DNA of 64,000 nt from Molossus alvarezi (taxonomy: Eukaryota; Chordata; Mammalia; Chiroptera; Molossidae), in the NCBI GenBank assembly GCA_037176705.1, contig CM073899.1:5022001-5086000 (forward strand), written 5' to 3'. This document shows, piece by piece, positions 1 through 12,390 of this stretch (positions are counted from its first letter, which is position 1; each line of letters opens with the position of its first letter). The notes beneath the pieces were generated by a model. That model saw nothing but the letters and a program-made list of their open reading frames with translations. It was not told the origin of the DNA and did not search any database. The position numbers and the translations under genes are program-made.

Positions 1-1914
1 AACTGACAGGGTTTGAAGTGGTATTAAAGGTGCCAGATCGGGGAAAGTCCGGATGGAGTCCTGCAGGACGTTATTAACTTGGCAATGGCTCAGTGAGCAG
101 CCGGAATTTTCACACCGGCAGGTTTCATTTGCTGAGTGAGAACCGTGAGCGGGAGAGATTTAGAGTTCTGTATTTTTGCCACTTTAATGTTTATGTTTGT
201 TGTTTATGAACCCAGGCTGTGAATGTATTAAATTTCTGCCTTGTAGCTTTTGGTTTTGTAACAGATGGGCATTTGGTTCCATTCCCCTGTTTGTCTTGTC
301 GGAGGTCCTTTGCACGGAGGCGCTCCCGTGTGAGCGGCTGGCCCAAGCAGCACCAGGAGGAATAAGGAAAGTGAAGACACAGCCACCTGTGAATACACCC
401 AGCGCCCCGCAGCTCGCGATTCGCACCCAGTCTGGGGTCAAGACCTTAAGGCCCTTTGCGAAGGCCAGGAGAGCGTGCTGCGGGGTGGGACAGCGTCTTC
501 CCGAATGAGCTGGCGTGAAGCAGAAAAGGCAGCAGGGAGAAGCATCCGGAAAGAGTGAGGTCTACGTGCCAGGCTGGGATGAGCTAAAGAGCAAACCAGC
601 CCAGGGCACTGAGACCTACAGACAGAGCAGACACAGGGCCGTGACCCTGGAGGTCCCCACAATGACCTACGGACGCCTGTGTTGTGCCCACTTCGTGATG
701 CAGGAGGTCTCGCTACAGACCATGTTGTGAGAGTCAGAACCCTGGCCTGGGGCCTCAGAGATCTGGGGTAACATTTGCTCTGACTGCACCCAGGCGGGGC
801 TTTGGGCCCCTCATTCTATTCTGTTCATTTGTTTGTTCACAAACGCTTGGGTCCCTGCTCTGATGGGCGCGTAGCTGGGCTATAGGGACTCTCACGGAGC
901 TTATACTATTACGGGGTGATGGGGAGGGTGAGTGGGGACCAGACAGCAAGAAAACAAACACACACATAAGGCAAATCTCAGGATTCAACAGGGTGATGAA
1001 ATGCCAATGACCAAGTGGTCTTGGTTGAGCGGCCACTGACAGGGTCTGGGGTTCGGCCCCCCAGGTTCCAGCAGCCAGGGTGGGAGATGCAGCAGGGGGA
1101 GGGCAGGCCATGTGTGCTCCTCATTCACAAAGTGGGGTGTTTGGGAAAAACAGACTTCAAGAGCCTGCCAGTCCTCAAAGTCTCTGGTCTCTGTGATTAA
1201 GATAAAATCTTGTGAATACTTTAGGAAGAACACGAGGATCATCCAAGAAAAACACAGGATGATTAATGAGTGTCTGGGAGGAAAAACAAATAAAAATCCA
1301 GCAGTGACTATAATTTTGAAAACCTGTCATTGAAAGAGCGGTTTAACTATAAAACACAAATGTAACAAAAATGCAATGTGTAACATATTACAACTTAACC
1401 CACCTTTGCTACATTTCTTTTCTGGGAATTGTTACATAGATAGGATGTTTTATTCACAAGAGATCAAGTTGCTTTTTCATCAGCGTAGAAGTCACAGTGC
1501 AAGTCATTTTGGTTCAATTATTTATTCATCTCTGTTAAACGAGCCACTGCATGAAGAAGGAGCAGCTGCCGCACAGGGTAGCCGGGACCGGGCACTGTGC
1601 CACGTGGAGAGACACCCAGCGCAGGTCCGCGCAGACAGCTCACTAGGGAACAGGCTGTGATGCACGAGGAATTATTCCACAAATGTCGGTCCTACATTTG
1701 CCACAAGAGCTTCAGCCAGTGGGGCTGAGAGCTCTGAGCCGAGATGTCCCAAAATGAAACAAGGGCCTTGACCAGTCGGTGCATGTGGGCTGGTCCCAGA
1801 CCAAGGCTGGAAATGTAGGTTAGGCAGCTTCCTTCACCTGCACTAATTACAAAGAGGCAGCTCTCAGACACCAGCAGCCAATGCTCCTGCAGCTGGGGGG
1901 AGGGGGCTGGCCTG
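1..1914. other. Unique DNA, no gene recognised
   Basis: No repeat family, TSD pair or convincing exon was seen. The open frames here are about 60-120 codons, overlap on both strands and match no protein family I recognise. The first 300 bases are non-repetitive and could be conserved non-coding DNA or an intron; I cannot tell which. Confidence 0.5.
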
Positions 1915-1929
1915 GCTGCAGGGGGCGCT
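1915..1929 (+). promoter_or_regulatory. CTCF-like binding motif
   Basis: The 15-mer gctgcagggggcgct agrees with the CTCF core CCWSYAGRKGGCRSY at 14 of 15 positions; only the first base differs. CTCF is the zinc-finger protein that anchors chromatin loops and insulates domains. The site sits in GC-rich unique DNA and is not inside a recognised SINE or L1. Motif matching alone does not show occupancy. Confidence 0.5.
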
Positions 1930-4900
1930 AGACTGCAGCACAGAAAACACAGGCACTGGGATCACCATGTCCCTTTGGAAACCACAACTCTGGTGAGAGT
2001 TTGAGTTCATTTTTCACCGGCCTGGTGTAGTTTGTACTCCAAGATAAAGCTTGCTGCCTATCGGATGGCTTATGCAAAAATCATCTCTGCTCATTTCTGC
2101 TTTTGTCAGAAGGAAAAGCCAGATGGGGCAGGTATTTCTTAAGTTCATGACTTCACTAGGGCTCCCAGATGTATCCCCATGTCTCCCATGCAGGTAGGAC
2201 CCCTACCTCCTCCCCTCGCTGGAGTGGGCCCCCCGGAAAGCCAGGGGCTGCCAGACAGACTGTCTGCAACAGGAATCGATGTGGACGCCGCCTCCTCTGC
2301 TCCTGGACAGAAGGCGGGCGGCTCTGTACCCGCGCCCAGGTCAGTACCATAGCGGGTAGGGCTCGGGGAGGAAGCGGGAAAAGCAGGCTTCTCTGCTATT
2401 CAAGAACATCTTGCTCAATAGAAGTTCCTCCATTTGACTTAGCCTGGCACATTTGTTTTCAACATACTGTTTAGGAAGGTGAAGCTGCGTTGCCTATGAC
2501 GTGTTTTACGTGTTCTCACTCGTGTGCTGAGTCACCGAACCTTCAGCTGAAGTTTGGAGCTGTTTCTGCAGCTCTGCCGCACCCACTGGATGTCACTGGG
2601 TCAGAAATCACACCTCCGTGTGCACCAGGCCCTGGACCGAGGGGAAGGCACGGACCCAGGTACAGTTCTTATCCTCAGAATCCCCAGGTCTGACGGTGAG
2701 GATGGACCAGCGCAGAGGCACGTGTGCTGTGACCTGGCCGGCAGGACAACACATCACTCGGCTGCGGCGCTGGGGATCCACAGTGCAGAGGCCATGAGAC
2801 CAGTTCCAAGATAAGACGCTTCGGTCATTCAGGGGAAAAGGTGATATGGGTGGGACCTGATGTTGGAAAAGAGGCAGTCCACAAACTATGGGATTCTGGA
2901 TATATGCTGAAGGTTGGCTCAACAAAATGGGTGGCAGAGAGGGGGTTTGGCTGGAGAATCAGGAAGCACTGAGCTGCTGTTAACCATGAAGTCTCCCCGC
3001 GAAACAATGCTGGACCTGGCCATTTAAACAAGCAGAACCTCATTTCTCTTATTCTTTACCCTGTATTTGGTCCCATTGGTAACAGCAGACAGTTGGGAGA
3101 GACAGTCTAAGCACAGGTTCTAATGTTGAGAATAAATACTTCTGAGGCTTTCATAGTTAAGAGTTTTTACATTAATGTTAAACTTATTCCTGAGAAATAA
3201 TCAACAAGGACATGTTTGGGCTCTGACATATCTTTAGTAAAGATATTAGTGTTAGCCAGTTTCTAGAAAACCGCAAACAAAATTTGAAAACTATAAATTA
3301 CCAGGAAAATGTGCCTTGTCAACTTTTAATAATTTCGACTATGGCAGAGAAAATGGACTATGATGAGAACATTTTCCTCGTTTGGACATTTCTTCCTTGT
3401 CCAGATAATGACTGAAACATGCGATTTGCTACCAGGAACTCAGGCAGCTTCGTGTAATGGCCGAGCCGCGGTTCTCGGCTCAGCGGGCAGGCTCTCTGCC
3501 CGGAGTCAGGGCTTCAGTAACTCACTGATGAGGTCCTATTTAAACTAATTTTCATTAATAGTATCAACAGTTCCCACAGGCCACCTGATTTCTAGATAGA
3601 TCATCTCTGATTTACAAATACAATAATTTTTGACTATTTAAACCAGTCTCCTAGAGCTCAGAGGAAGATTGTCCCAAACACAGACTACCCCAGACCCTGT
3701 CCTTTGCTCAGATTGCCTCAGAATTGGTTTTTTGTTTTCTTAGAGTTTATTGGCAGTCAAAATGCATATTACTGAAAACAAATGAACCGCCTTCTCATGT
3801 GATAGTCCCTGAGATTATTTTAAGATCAAAGACAACAGAAGAAGAGGTTTGGAAGGCAAAATTTCGGCTGGTTGGAGAAATACACGCTGTGCAAAGTTGT
3901 CATTGTCCTGAGGTCTTGGATTGTGGAATCAGACCTTGGCATTCACGTCGCAGTCCTATGGCCTCACCACCACTGCCACAGTCCGGGGCTGCTGCTCCAT
4001 GGTCTCAAGGTGTTCAGCACTTAGTGTTGTGAATCATCTACCCTTCAGCCAGCGGATGTCACATTTCTGACACTTGGAGATGTGCTCAGAGCTGAGGGGC
4101 AGCCGTGGCCCCTGACGGCATCGCCAGCCCCACCACCCATCACCCTTCCTAGAACCTGCACCCGCAAACCTCCCAGGGGCCAGCTGTCCCTGAGGACGCT
4201 CGGCTGCTGCTCCCACGCTGACACGTCCTGGGAAGTCCGTGGGTGTGCCTGCGGCAATGTTCTTAAGCTCTGTGATCTTAGCACCTCTCCTCCTTACATC
4301 AGATCCTCAAGAAAGAATGGAGTCAACTAGGTGTCCTTGTCTCTCCCTCACATATTTTATTAAACAGCACACGTTCCAGTGTCCCCCCCCCTCACCTCCT
4401 CAGACCCCACCCATGTTTTCTGCAGTTCAGAGCCCCCCGCCGGCCTCACAGTGTCCTGACTACTCTTACCCTGAAGTTCACCTTTCGAGTCCCCTCCGGA
4501 GCAAACCGCAGATGCGCACCACACCTTCCGAGGCGCAGCGGCGGGCTCGCTGAAAAGGCACGTGTCCTCGCTGTGTGGCTTCATTCTCTGACGGGTGTCA
4601 TCGCTCATCAGCCCTTCCTCAGCACCATCCTCTGGAACTCCGTGTCACGGGGACACGCCCTCTCCCAGACCCCACAGGCCCCGCCTCTGCGCAGCCTCTG
4701 ACTCTGCCTGGACCGTCCTGCGCTGGCTTCTGACCGGAGCCAGTCACCTTTCTGAAGAATCTCCACTCACTTTGAAGCCTCAGGGTCACCTGTCCCTCCC
4801 TGAGGTTCCTGCACAGCATGGCCACTGGGTCTTAGCCTCTATATAGAGGACACATTGTATTTGAAATGATGTTGCCAGTGTCTCTTCTCCAGGTTGGCTA

Positions 4901-7217
4901 CTTGGTGCAGGAATTTCGCACGTGGTCTTGTTTGTACCCCCCCCCCCCACCTCGCGTCATCCTGCTCAAGCAATACCTGCAGAGCCAGAGGGGAGGGATG
5001 GACACGTGAGCCCTGAGCCGGGAAGGAAACCGGACAGCTGCCCACAAAGGGACAGCGGTCAGCACATGGGCTGGCTTCATAGAGAGGAAGGGAGTGAAGT
5101 ATGACAGCCACACGTTGCAGTGACCAGCCTGATCATGAAGGCAGTGACGAGGGAACACCAAAGCGACGTCCAGGACTTCACATGAAGGAAGCGTCCGATC
5201 CAGATATTGTCCCTCGACACAGAGTAGAAGCCGAAGAACAGAAGCCACTCAGGGTGAAGTCACAAGTATCTTTCAGTAGATGAAAGCTTATCACTGTGTC
5301 ATTCTTATGTGGTCACAAGTTCCCCACACTTTTCACTTCAAAGAGAATTATGATCGTTAAACCTGACCTACTGCTGAATGAGCAGGGACGTGTCGGTTCA
5401 AGGGCAGGCACAAACAACATCTGAGAGAAGCGCACCTGTCCTTGTGCGAGTCAGCTCTCCTGAGACGGCAAAGCAATCTGCCCTCACGTCGTCAAGACAC
5501 CGAAGAGGAAAGGAACATACAGCGGGAACGATGTTCACGCGGTCACATCCATGCAGCAAAGTTAACAATGGAGATCATGATCAACTTGGAATTAGCTTTA
5601 AAATATATGACCTTAATTTAAAATATTCCTTCGAATAAGGAAAACTAATATCATTGTTTAAAGGATTCAAGACGACACGCAGAGAGGGAACACGATATGA
5701 CTCTCCTCCCCCTTCTGCCCCGAGGACCAGACACTCACCTGTTCCTCCCACCCACACCTCCCTGTGTCTGTTCCACAACATCTTCTCACCACTCTTCACC
5801 CACGGGGAGGTGCACTCTGTGCATTCCAACATTTCTGAATCGAGAATGCATAAAACATTTTAGCAACATGCCCAGTTTAATCAACGATGCTTATGAAGCT
5901 GTCCTGTGAAGGCAGGTCCCAGGGCAGCTCACCACAACGCCGCCTCCGAGACTGGGAGACGTTTCGGGCTGGAGGCCGAGATTCGAACAGTGTTTTCACT
6001 GCCTATCCAGTGAAAACTGAACTAAAGAGAAAATTCCAGTTTCTTCTACTCAGTATCAGAGAATATGTTCTTTAATCTCTTCTGGGCACACAAAGAAAAA
6101 TGATCAATGATAGGAAACCAAAATGTTCACTTAGAAGCAAACCGAATAAATGCCATGTCTGAATCTCTAACCACTGCTTCAGTAAATAGCTCAATGGACA
6201 TATATCTTGATTCTTCAACATGATATAAAACTCACTAAACTTAGGGACGGCCACCTGGATAATAAAACGAAACGATGTTTCCATCCCACTCAGCGGTGCT
6301 CATAGCTACAGGACCCCGCAGGACACGCGTTTATGCTGAGAATCATAGCCTCTTACCCTCACCCTCAAACATGGCTGGTTTTCAAGCTCATCATGTGGGA
6401 GGGAGACCCTCCGTTAGCCCCCCAGCACTGTACTTGTTAATAAGCAGCGTCTCATGCCTCCACCTACTTCTTCCCTCTCCCCACCTGAAGCCTCCGCCAT
6501 GAGGGCTTCTCCCTCCCACCCCTTTACCTCATCACCTCCACCCCACCCCCTCCAGGCTCTGCTTCTGAGCCCAATTCTGCAGCCCATGATCCCCACTTCC
6601 TCTGTTCATTTCTGAAACAACTCCTGACGAGGACTCCGCTCACCTCCCTCAGCACCCAGCGTGGATCTTGGCGCTGTTTGCGTCTCTGGTTAGTTCACGG
6701 ATGCGTTTCTCCGCAGGCTGGGCCGCCGCCAGGCCAGGGGCCACCGCTGGCACCGACCGTCTCGCGGGGCTGAGGAGCGCCTGAGGTCCAGCTGCTTCTA
6801 CTGGACTGCGCAGTTGAATTGTTTACATTCTTTTATTTAAAATATCTTGTGTGCAATCTATCTTACCACTTTAGAATTTTCTTTAGAAAGAAATTTCTGA
6901 GAATGATACCAAAAAGTTAATCTAATTAATCTAAAAGCTTTTGATGTATATTCACAGATAGCTTATTAAAAAAGAAATAGAAAGAAGCTTCTCAACAATA
7001 ATCCATGGGGTTCCATCTCCCCCATCTTAAATATTACTCAATATTTAAAAATGTGGCAATTTTATAGACTTAAAACATATTTTTGCTTCTAATTTGTGAC
7101 ACTTGATTTAATTTAGATTTATAAATATATCAATCATAAATACATCAATTATATGCATAAGGATCTAATCAGCTGTAATTCTACTCTGTCAATAGCTCAT
7201 GATACACTTTAATCATT
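1930..7217. other. Unique DNA, no gene recognised
   Basis: Mixed GC-rich (3950-4850, 6270-6780) and AT-rich (3100-3420, 6840-7210) sequence. I see no complete transposon, no TSD pair and no exon-like block. There are short C runs at 4383-4391 (9 C) and 4937-4948 (12 C). The overlapping short ORFs look random. Confidence 0.5.
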
Positions 7218-7233
7218 TACCCACTTAAGTTTT

Positions 7234-7450
7234 CTTAAAATATGTTTTATTGATTTTTTACAGAGGGCGGACGGGAGAGAGAGAGAGATAGAAACATTGA
7301 TATGAGAGAGATACACCAATCGACTGCCCACTGCACGCCCCCCACTGGGGATCGAGCCTGCAACCCCGGCATGTGCCCTGATGGGGAATCGAACCAGGAC
7401 CTCTCAGTCCATGGGACAACACTCAATCCACTGAGCCAGGCCGGCCCGGC
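7234..7450 (-). mobile_element. Ves-type tRNA-derived SINE, type A
   Basis: This is a bat SINE on the minus strand. The A-rich 3' end lies on the left, followed by the CT/GA-rich tract, the body and the tRNA-like head at the right edge (complement of ggctcagtgg). It is flanked by a perfect 16-bp TSD, tacccacttaagtttt, at 7218-7233 and 7451-7466, which fixes both ends. Such SINEs are transcribed by RNA polymerase III from A and B boxes in the head and are copied by L1 proteins. It encodes no protein. Confidence 0.92.
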
Positions 7451-7466
7451 TACCCACTTAAGTTTT

Positions 7467-8957
7467 ACTTTATATATTGTAATTTCTATGAACCCATATT
7501 AACATAACATTTTTGTTAATTTTTAAAACACGTTTGTTTTTAATTTAGAATGTTTTCACATGAAAGGCATAAATTTGTGTAACACATTCCTTAATCTTAT
7601 AATAAATTTTATGCATTGCATGCCCTTTGACATCCAAGGATACACTAAACATTCCTATGTCACTCCATATGGTTTTCTTTGCTAATTTTAGCTCTAAAAT
7701 GCACCTGACATTTACCTTGTATGAGGTGATGATCCTTTTGTAAAGTTCTAACTAGCTGTGGTTCAGGTCAAGATATCAGATTGATACAGATCCTCGCAGC
7801 CCTTCGGACTCCCTCCCCAAATGCTGGTGAAGGGATAAGAATAATATAAACCTCCTATGACAAGGAGAGGGATAAGAAAACAAAATCGTGGAATCCAGAA
7901 AGCCTGTGAAATTAGCTAATTACATCAGCAGCCTTGAAAAGCTGGGACCCAGAGATGCAACGGAGGAACTTGAAACGTCAACCTCAACTGGAAAGAAGAG
8001 CTTGGGGTGTTGGAAGCAGGGTCTGGTGCCGAGATCCGGGCTGGGGTGCAGAGATATCAACCAGAACAGTGAGTCCAATGCTGCGGAACCCTCCACAGTG
8101 CCCAGGCACTTGCATGGTCGGAGGGGCCGCTTTGTATCCTGTGTGAAGGTCTGTCTGCTGTGCTGTCCTCCTGAATGACCCACCTGGGGGGCCTCAGTGT
8201 GGAGCTGCAGAGAGATGTCCGTTCACTCAAGGGAGAGCCCGCCTGGAAGTAACCCTAACAGAGCAACAGAGCTGGAAGGTGCGAGATTCAGTCTCAACCT
8301 CTTTCTCTGTCTCTCTCCCTCCCTCCCTCTCTCTGTCTTTGATTTAAATGTGTCACCTGCAACTGAAATTGTGCAGAAAAATAAACAGCCTCCTTTCCAG
8401 GTGCCTAACTTAATTACAGGCAGTGCCTGAGGCCACAGAGGTAGTTTCGCCTCGATCAGGTTGTTCACGACACCAGAGAAAACAGCCGTCAGTGCATCGA
8501 AGCCACAGGTTACTCGACAGCTACATGGAGCATCTGTGTCTCCAGAGATACACCCGGGACGCAGGGATTCAAGTGAGCTGCGAGGCTGTGCCCTTCAGGA
8601 GACGAGATTTAAAACAGAGAGAGAAGAACACCAGCAGAACAAATCAGTTAAAAATTAATTTGACACTGAGTGGCAGCATGTGATTTTGTGAAATAAAAGA
8701 TAAAAGCAACAAAAAAGAAAAATCAGAGCGTGGCAGGGTTGTGTCGAGAGCCTGTTGCTTTGGTTCAGCATCAAAGTTGTTCGTTTCCTTGAGGAGGAAA
8801 TCCACTTCGTGATTCAAACAACAACAAATGACTAAATTCCAAAACAGGCACCTACACATGTCATGTGAGGCGCCGGAACACAGGCAGGAAGGACCCCCAC
8901 TGTCGCTCTGGCCCCGCCCCCCGTCTGCTGGTCAGCTGTCCAAGGGCCGCCCTCGGG
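7467..8957. other. Unique DNA with a CT-rich tract
   Basis: AT-rich to about 7790, then mixed composition. A pyrimidine-rich simple tract lies at about 8298-8340. Frames such as 7888-8178 have counterparts on the opposite strand and no recognisable domain. No TSD-bounded element was found. Confidence 0.45.
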
Positions 8958-10112
8958 AAGAGCGAGGAGTGGGAGGGATGAGCGGAGGAGCGGAGGAGCG
9001 GGAGGAGCGGGAGGAGCGGGAGGAGCGGAGGAGCGGGAGGAGCGGGAGGAGCGGAGGAGCGGGAGGAGCGGAGGAGCGGAGGAGCGGGAGGAGCGGGAGG
9101 AGCGGGAGGAGCGGAGGAGCGGGAGGAGCGGAGGAGCGGGAGGAGCGGAGGAGCGGAGGAGCGGGAGGGAGGAGCGGGAGGGAGGAGCGGGAGGAGCGGA
9201 GGAGCGGGAGGAGCGGAGGAGCGGGAGGAGCGGAGGAGCGGAGGAGCGGGAGGGATGAGCGGAGGAGCGGAGGAGCGGGAGGAGCGGAGGAGCAGGAGGA
9301 GCGGAGGAGCGGAGGAGCGGGAGGAGCGGAGGAGCGGGAGGGATGAGCGGAGGAGCGGAGGAGCGGGAGGAGCGGAGGAGCGGGAGGAGCGGAGGAGCGG
9401 AGGAGCGGGAGGAGCGGGAGGAGCGGGAGGAGCGGAGGAGCGGAGGAGCGGGAGGGATGAGCGGAGGAGCGGAGGAGCGGGAGGAGCGGAGGAGCGGGAG
9501 GGATGAGCGGAGGAGCGGAGGAGCGGGAGGAGCGGGAGGAGCGGGAGGAGCGGAGGAGCGGAGGAGCGGGAGGAGCGGGAGGAGCGGGAGGAGCGGAGGA
9601 GCGGAGGAGCGGGAGGGATGAGCGGAGGAGCGGAGGAGCGGGAGGAGCGGAGGAGCGGAGGAGCGGGAGGAGCAGAGGAGCGGGAGGAGCGGAGGAGCGG
9701 AGGAGCGGAGGAGCGGGAGGAGCGGAGGAGCGGAGGAGCGGGAGGAGCGGAGGAGCGGGAGGGATGAGCGGAGGAGCGGAGGAGCGGGAGGAGCGGAGGA
9801 GCGGGAGGGATGAGCGGAGGAGCGGAGGAGCGGGAGGAGCGGAGGAGCGGGAGGAGCGGAGGAGCGGGAGGAGCGGAGGAGCGGAGGAGCGGAGGAGCGG
9901 GAGGAGCGGAGGAGCGGGAGGAGCGGAGGAGCGGGAGGAGCGGAGGAGCGGAGGAGCGGAGGAGCGGAGGAGCGGAGGAGCGGGAGGGATGAGCGGAGGA
10001 GCGGAGGAGCGGGAGGAGCGGGAGGAGCGGGAGGGAGGAGCGGGAGGAGCGGAGGAGCGGAGGAGCGGGAGGAGCGGAGGAGCAGGAGGAGCGGAGGAGC
10101 GGGGCAGAGGCG
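8958..10112 (+). repeat. GGAGCGGA/GGAGCGGGA minisatellite
   Basis: A 1.15-kb tandem array of 8-mers (GGAGCGGA) and 9-mers (GGAGCGGGA), roughly 135 units, in irregular alternation. A variant containing GGGATGAGCGG recurs with its ATG at 8978, 9255, 9343, 9457, 9503, 9618, 9764, 9810 and 9989; spacings of 46 (twice) and 114/115 (twice) point to higher-order duplication. The plus strand is about 7/8 purine, so G-quadruplex, triplex or R-loop structure is possible. Almost every unit keeps its CpG; I see only four changed units (near 8967, 9292, 9672 and 10083). No unit contains a stop in any frame, so long Arg/Glu/Gly and Leu/Pro/Ser frames run through it; these are artefacts. Confidence 0.95.
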
Positions 10113-12126
10113 GTGTCTGCAGGCGGCACAGACACCGCGGAGGCCTGGAGGCTGCTTCCTGCAGGAGACGTGCTGCTTCTCACGGGAGCGCAAACCAGAC
10201 AAACCCAGACGCGGCCCCTGCGGAGGAGCCAGGGAATAACCCACATCACTGACCGAAAACGTGTTTGCTCCCCTCCCGCTGACTCGTCCCGGCATCTGTG
10301 GGAACAGCTCCCCGATGCAGGACCCTCCTTTGGCCTCGTCTGCATTAAAGTTGCGTCCATCACACTGGCCAACGGAACCACAGGCACCAAGGAGGTGGTG
10401 GTTCGAGGGTGCTCCTCGGAGCCCAGGCTGCAACCCTAACTGAAGGGCTGCGGGAAGGCGGGAGCGACACCTGGGGGCGGCAAACCGGGCTGGTGGGTTC
10501 TCCCACGGTGCGCCCAGAGGGCTGCACCCCAAACCTGACGGGTAAAAGGAGGAGGAGGATGGTTGTCCTGACCATGCAGAGCACTGGACCTGAGATGGAA
10601 CCACCATGGTCTAAGGGCAGAAACGTTTCCTGCTACAGAAATTCATCTTTGAGGTTACACGGCTGACATGATGGCTCAGATGCTCTCGGACCTCCCTCCT
10701 CCCTCTGCCCTGCCTTCTTCCTTCTATCGTCCTTTCCTTGTTGTCTCCATCTGACCAACGGAGATCATGGACGTGTCGGACCGCCACGTGACACACCGGA
10801 AACCAATGTAGAATAACACTGCCTGTCAACAAGATAGAATAACACTGTTTGGATCGCCAAGGCCGAGTCAAGGAGCTCTCGGTTCCGTTGGCTTGGAAGA
10901 AGCTTACAGTTTCAGGGCTGACTGGTACTAGCTGTGGCCGGTCCAACCTGTCTGTAGAGTCAATGCAAAGGTGGGGACAGGACAAGATGTGAGGAAGCCG
11001 CTGACCTGCTGCGTGAGGGAGAAAGCACCCCACTTCCCCAGTGTCCCTGAGTGCCCAAGGCACCCTTCACGGGACATGCGGCTCTGGGCCTCCCAACAGG
11101 TCCAAAAGGGGTCTTTTCAACACAAAATATGGCATGACCTGCATTTCCTGTTGGCAAAGTAGGACGATTTCGGCCGGTGATGACAGAGCTTCCCTTTGGG
11201 CTGGGCAGTTGCTGTGGCACCTAGCGGGGCTTTGGGTGGAAAGGGAGACATGAGCCCTCCGTGGAAGGCTAATCATTTCGCACCTCTCCTCTTTGGTGCT
11301 CAGGTTGCTGGTGGGGGCCAGCTGGCTTTCCTCGCTGTGAGAATGGGCTTTGTTCTCTGAGCAGCTCCGGTCAGACACCACGGGAGTCTCGCTCAGAGGG
11401 GTGGTTCCCCGAGGCGGGCAGTCGGGGGCGTGGCGCCCCGGGCAGAGCTCCCCAGGGGGCCATGAGCATGTGCATTCTGTCTGCCCAGAGCCAGGCTGGC
11501 ACGTCTGCGTACATATTAAGCTCTGGAACCCACGTAGAGACACAGTATGTAATTCTGTTTCACTGCTCGGGCAAGGAGGAGAGGAGACATTAGTGTAACC
11601 GGGACCTCTTGTACTGTGGGCGATGAGATAAATCACGTCCTCTGTTTCCCTTCAGGTCCACTCCCTCTGCTTCCGGTAGTGTTCAGGCTTAACCTTATCA
11701 TTCGGGGAACTTCCTGGGAGGGGAAATGTGAGGAAAGGGGGAGGTCTCCACTGAGCTCTTTGCAGTCGGGGTAACGGAAGGGCGAACAGGTCCCGACGAT
11801 CATGCGTTCCTGCACCTTTGTAGGGCCTGGGTCCTGACTCCAGAAGGCTGCTTCCTCTCAGGACTGGGGTGGGGTGAGGGGGGGGCTCCCAAATAAATAT
11901 TTCCTCTGCTCTGGCGAACTGAGTCTAAGTAAGTGTAGAAGTGATTTGGATTTCCTAAGGCAGCAAGCTACCTGGGCATCAGATTTAAAAAATAAGAACT
12001 AACCTCAAAAACAGCAATATTCCAGGAACCTGTGTGTTTATTGGGCTCACAGAATTGAGCTCCTCACTCCTTCTCACCACACACACACATGCACACACAC
12101 ACACTTACTCATACACTTTATTTTCA
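10113..12126. other. Unique GC-rich DNA, no gene recognised
   Basis: CpG-containing sequence continues right of the minisatellite to about 10600, then ordinary unique DNA. A short CA-rich tract lies at about 12077-12112. ORFs of up to 189 codons (minus strand, 11067-11636) show no domain I recognise and no exon-like boundaries. Confidence 0.45.
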
Positions 12127-12390
12127 GGTAACATTTATTAGCAGTCTGCAAAATATATAGGCAAGAAAGATGAATCAAGCCTGAGTAGAGGCCAACATGA
12201 TAATCATCTCAGACAGCATTGAGTATTCTATGTACAAAGAGCCTTGCATGCATAATCCCAATTGTTCTTCTCAACGGTCCATACAGCAGCCTCACTGTTA
12301 CCCCCATTTTACAGATGAGGAGACTGAGGTCTCTGTCTGACTTCGGAGCCTGTGTTCATAGCAATGAGCATCTGTCCAGACCCACCGCCC
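12127..12390 (+). mobile_element. MIR SINE relic
   Basis: The stretch at 12302-12330 carries the MIR core hallmark (cccattttacagatgagg, then agactgagg). The upstream part begins with a recognisable aacatttatta segment and runs through a cataatccca segment, in the expected order. MIRs are ancient tRNA-derived SINEs shared by mammals, mobilised by L2 and long inactive. The ends are approximate and no TSD survives. Confidence 0.7.

Noticed and set aside
8832..10607. Long minus-strand ORFs (591 and 509 codons) and plus-strand ORFs across the GGAGCGGA array
   Set aside because: All phases stay open because the 8/9-bp units contain no stop; the proteins are only low-complexity Pro/Leu/Ser/Arg or Glu/Gly/Arg repeats.
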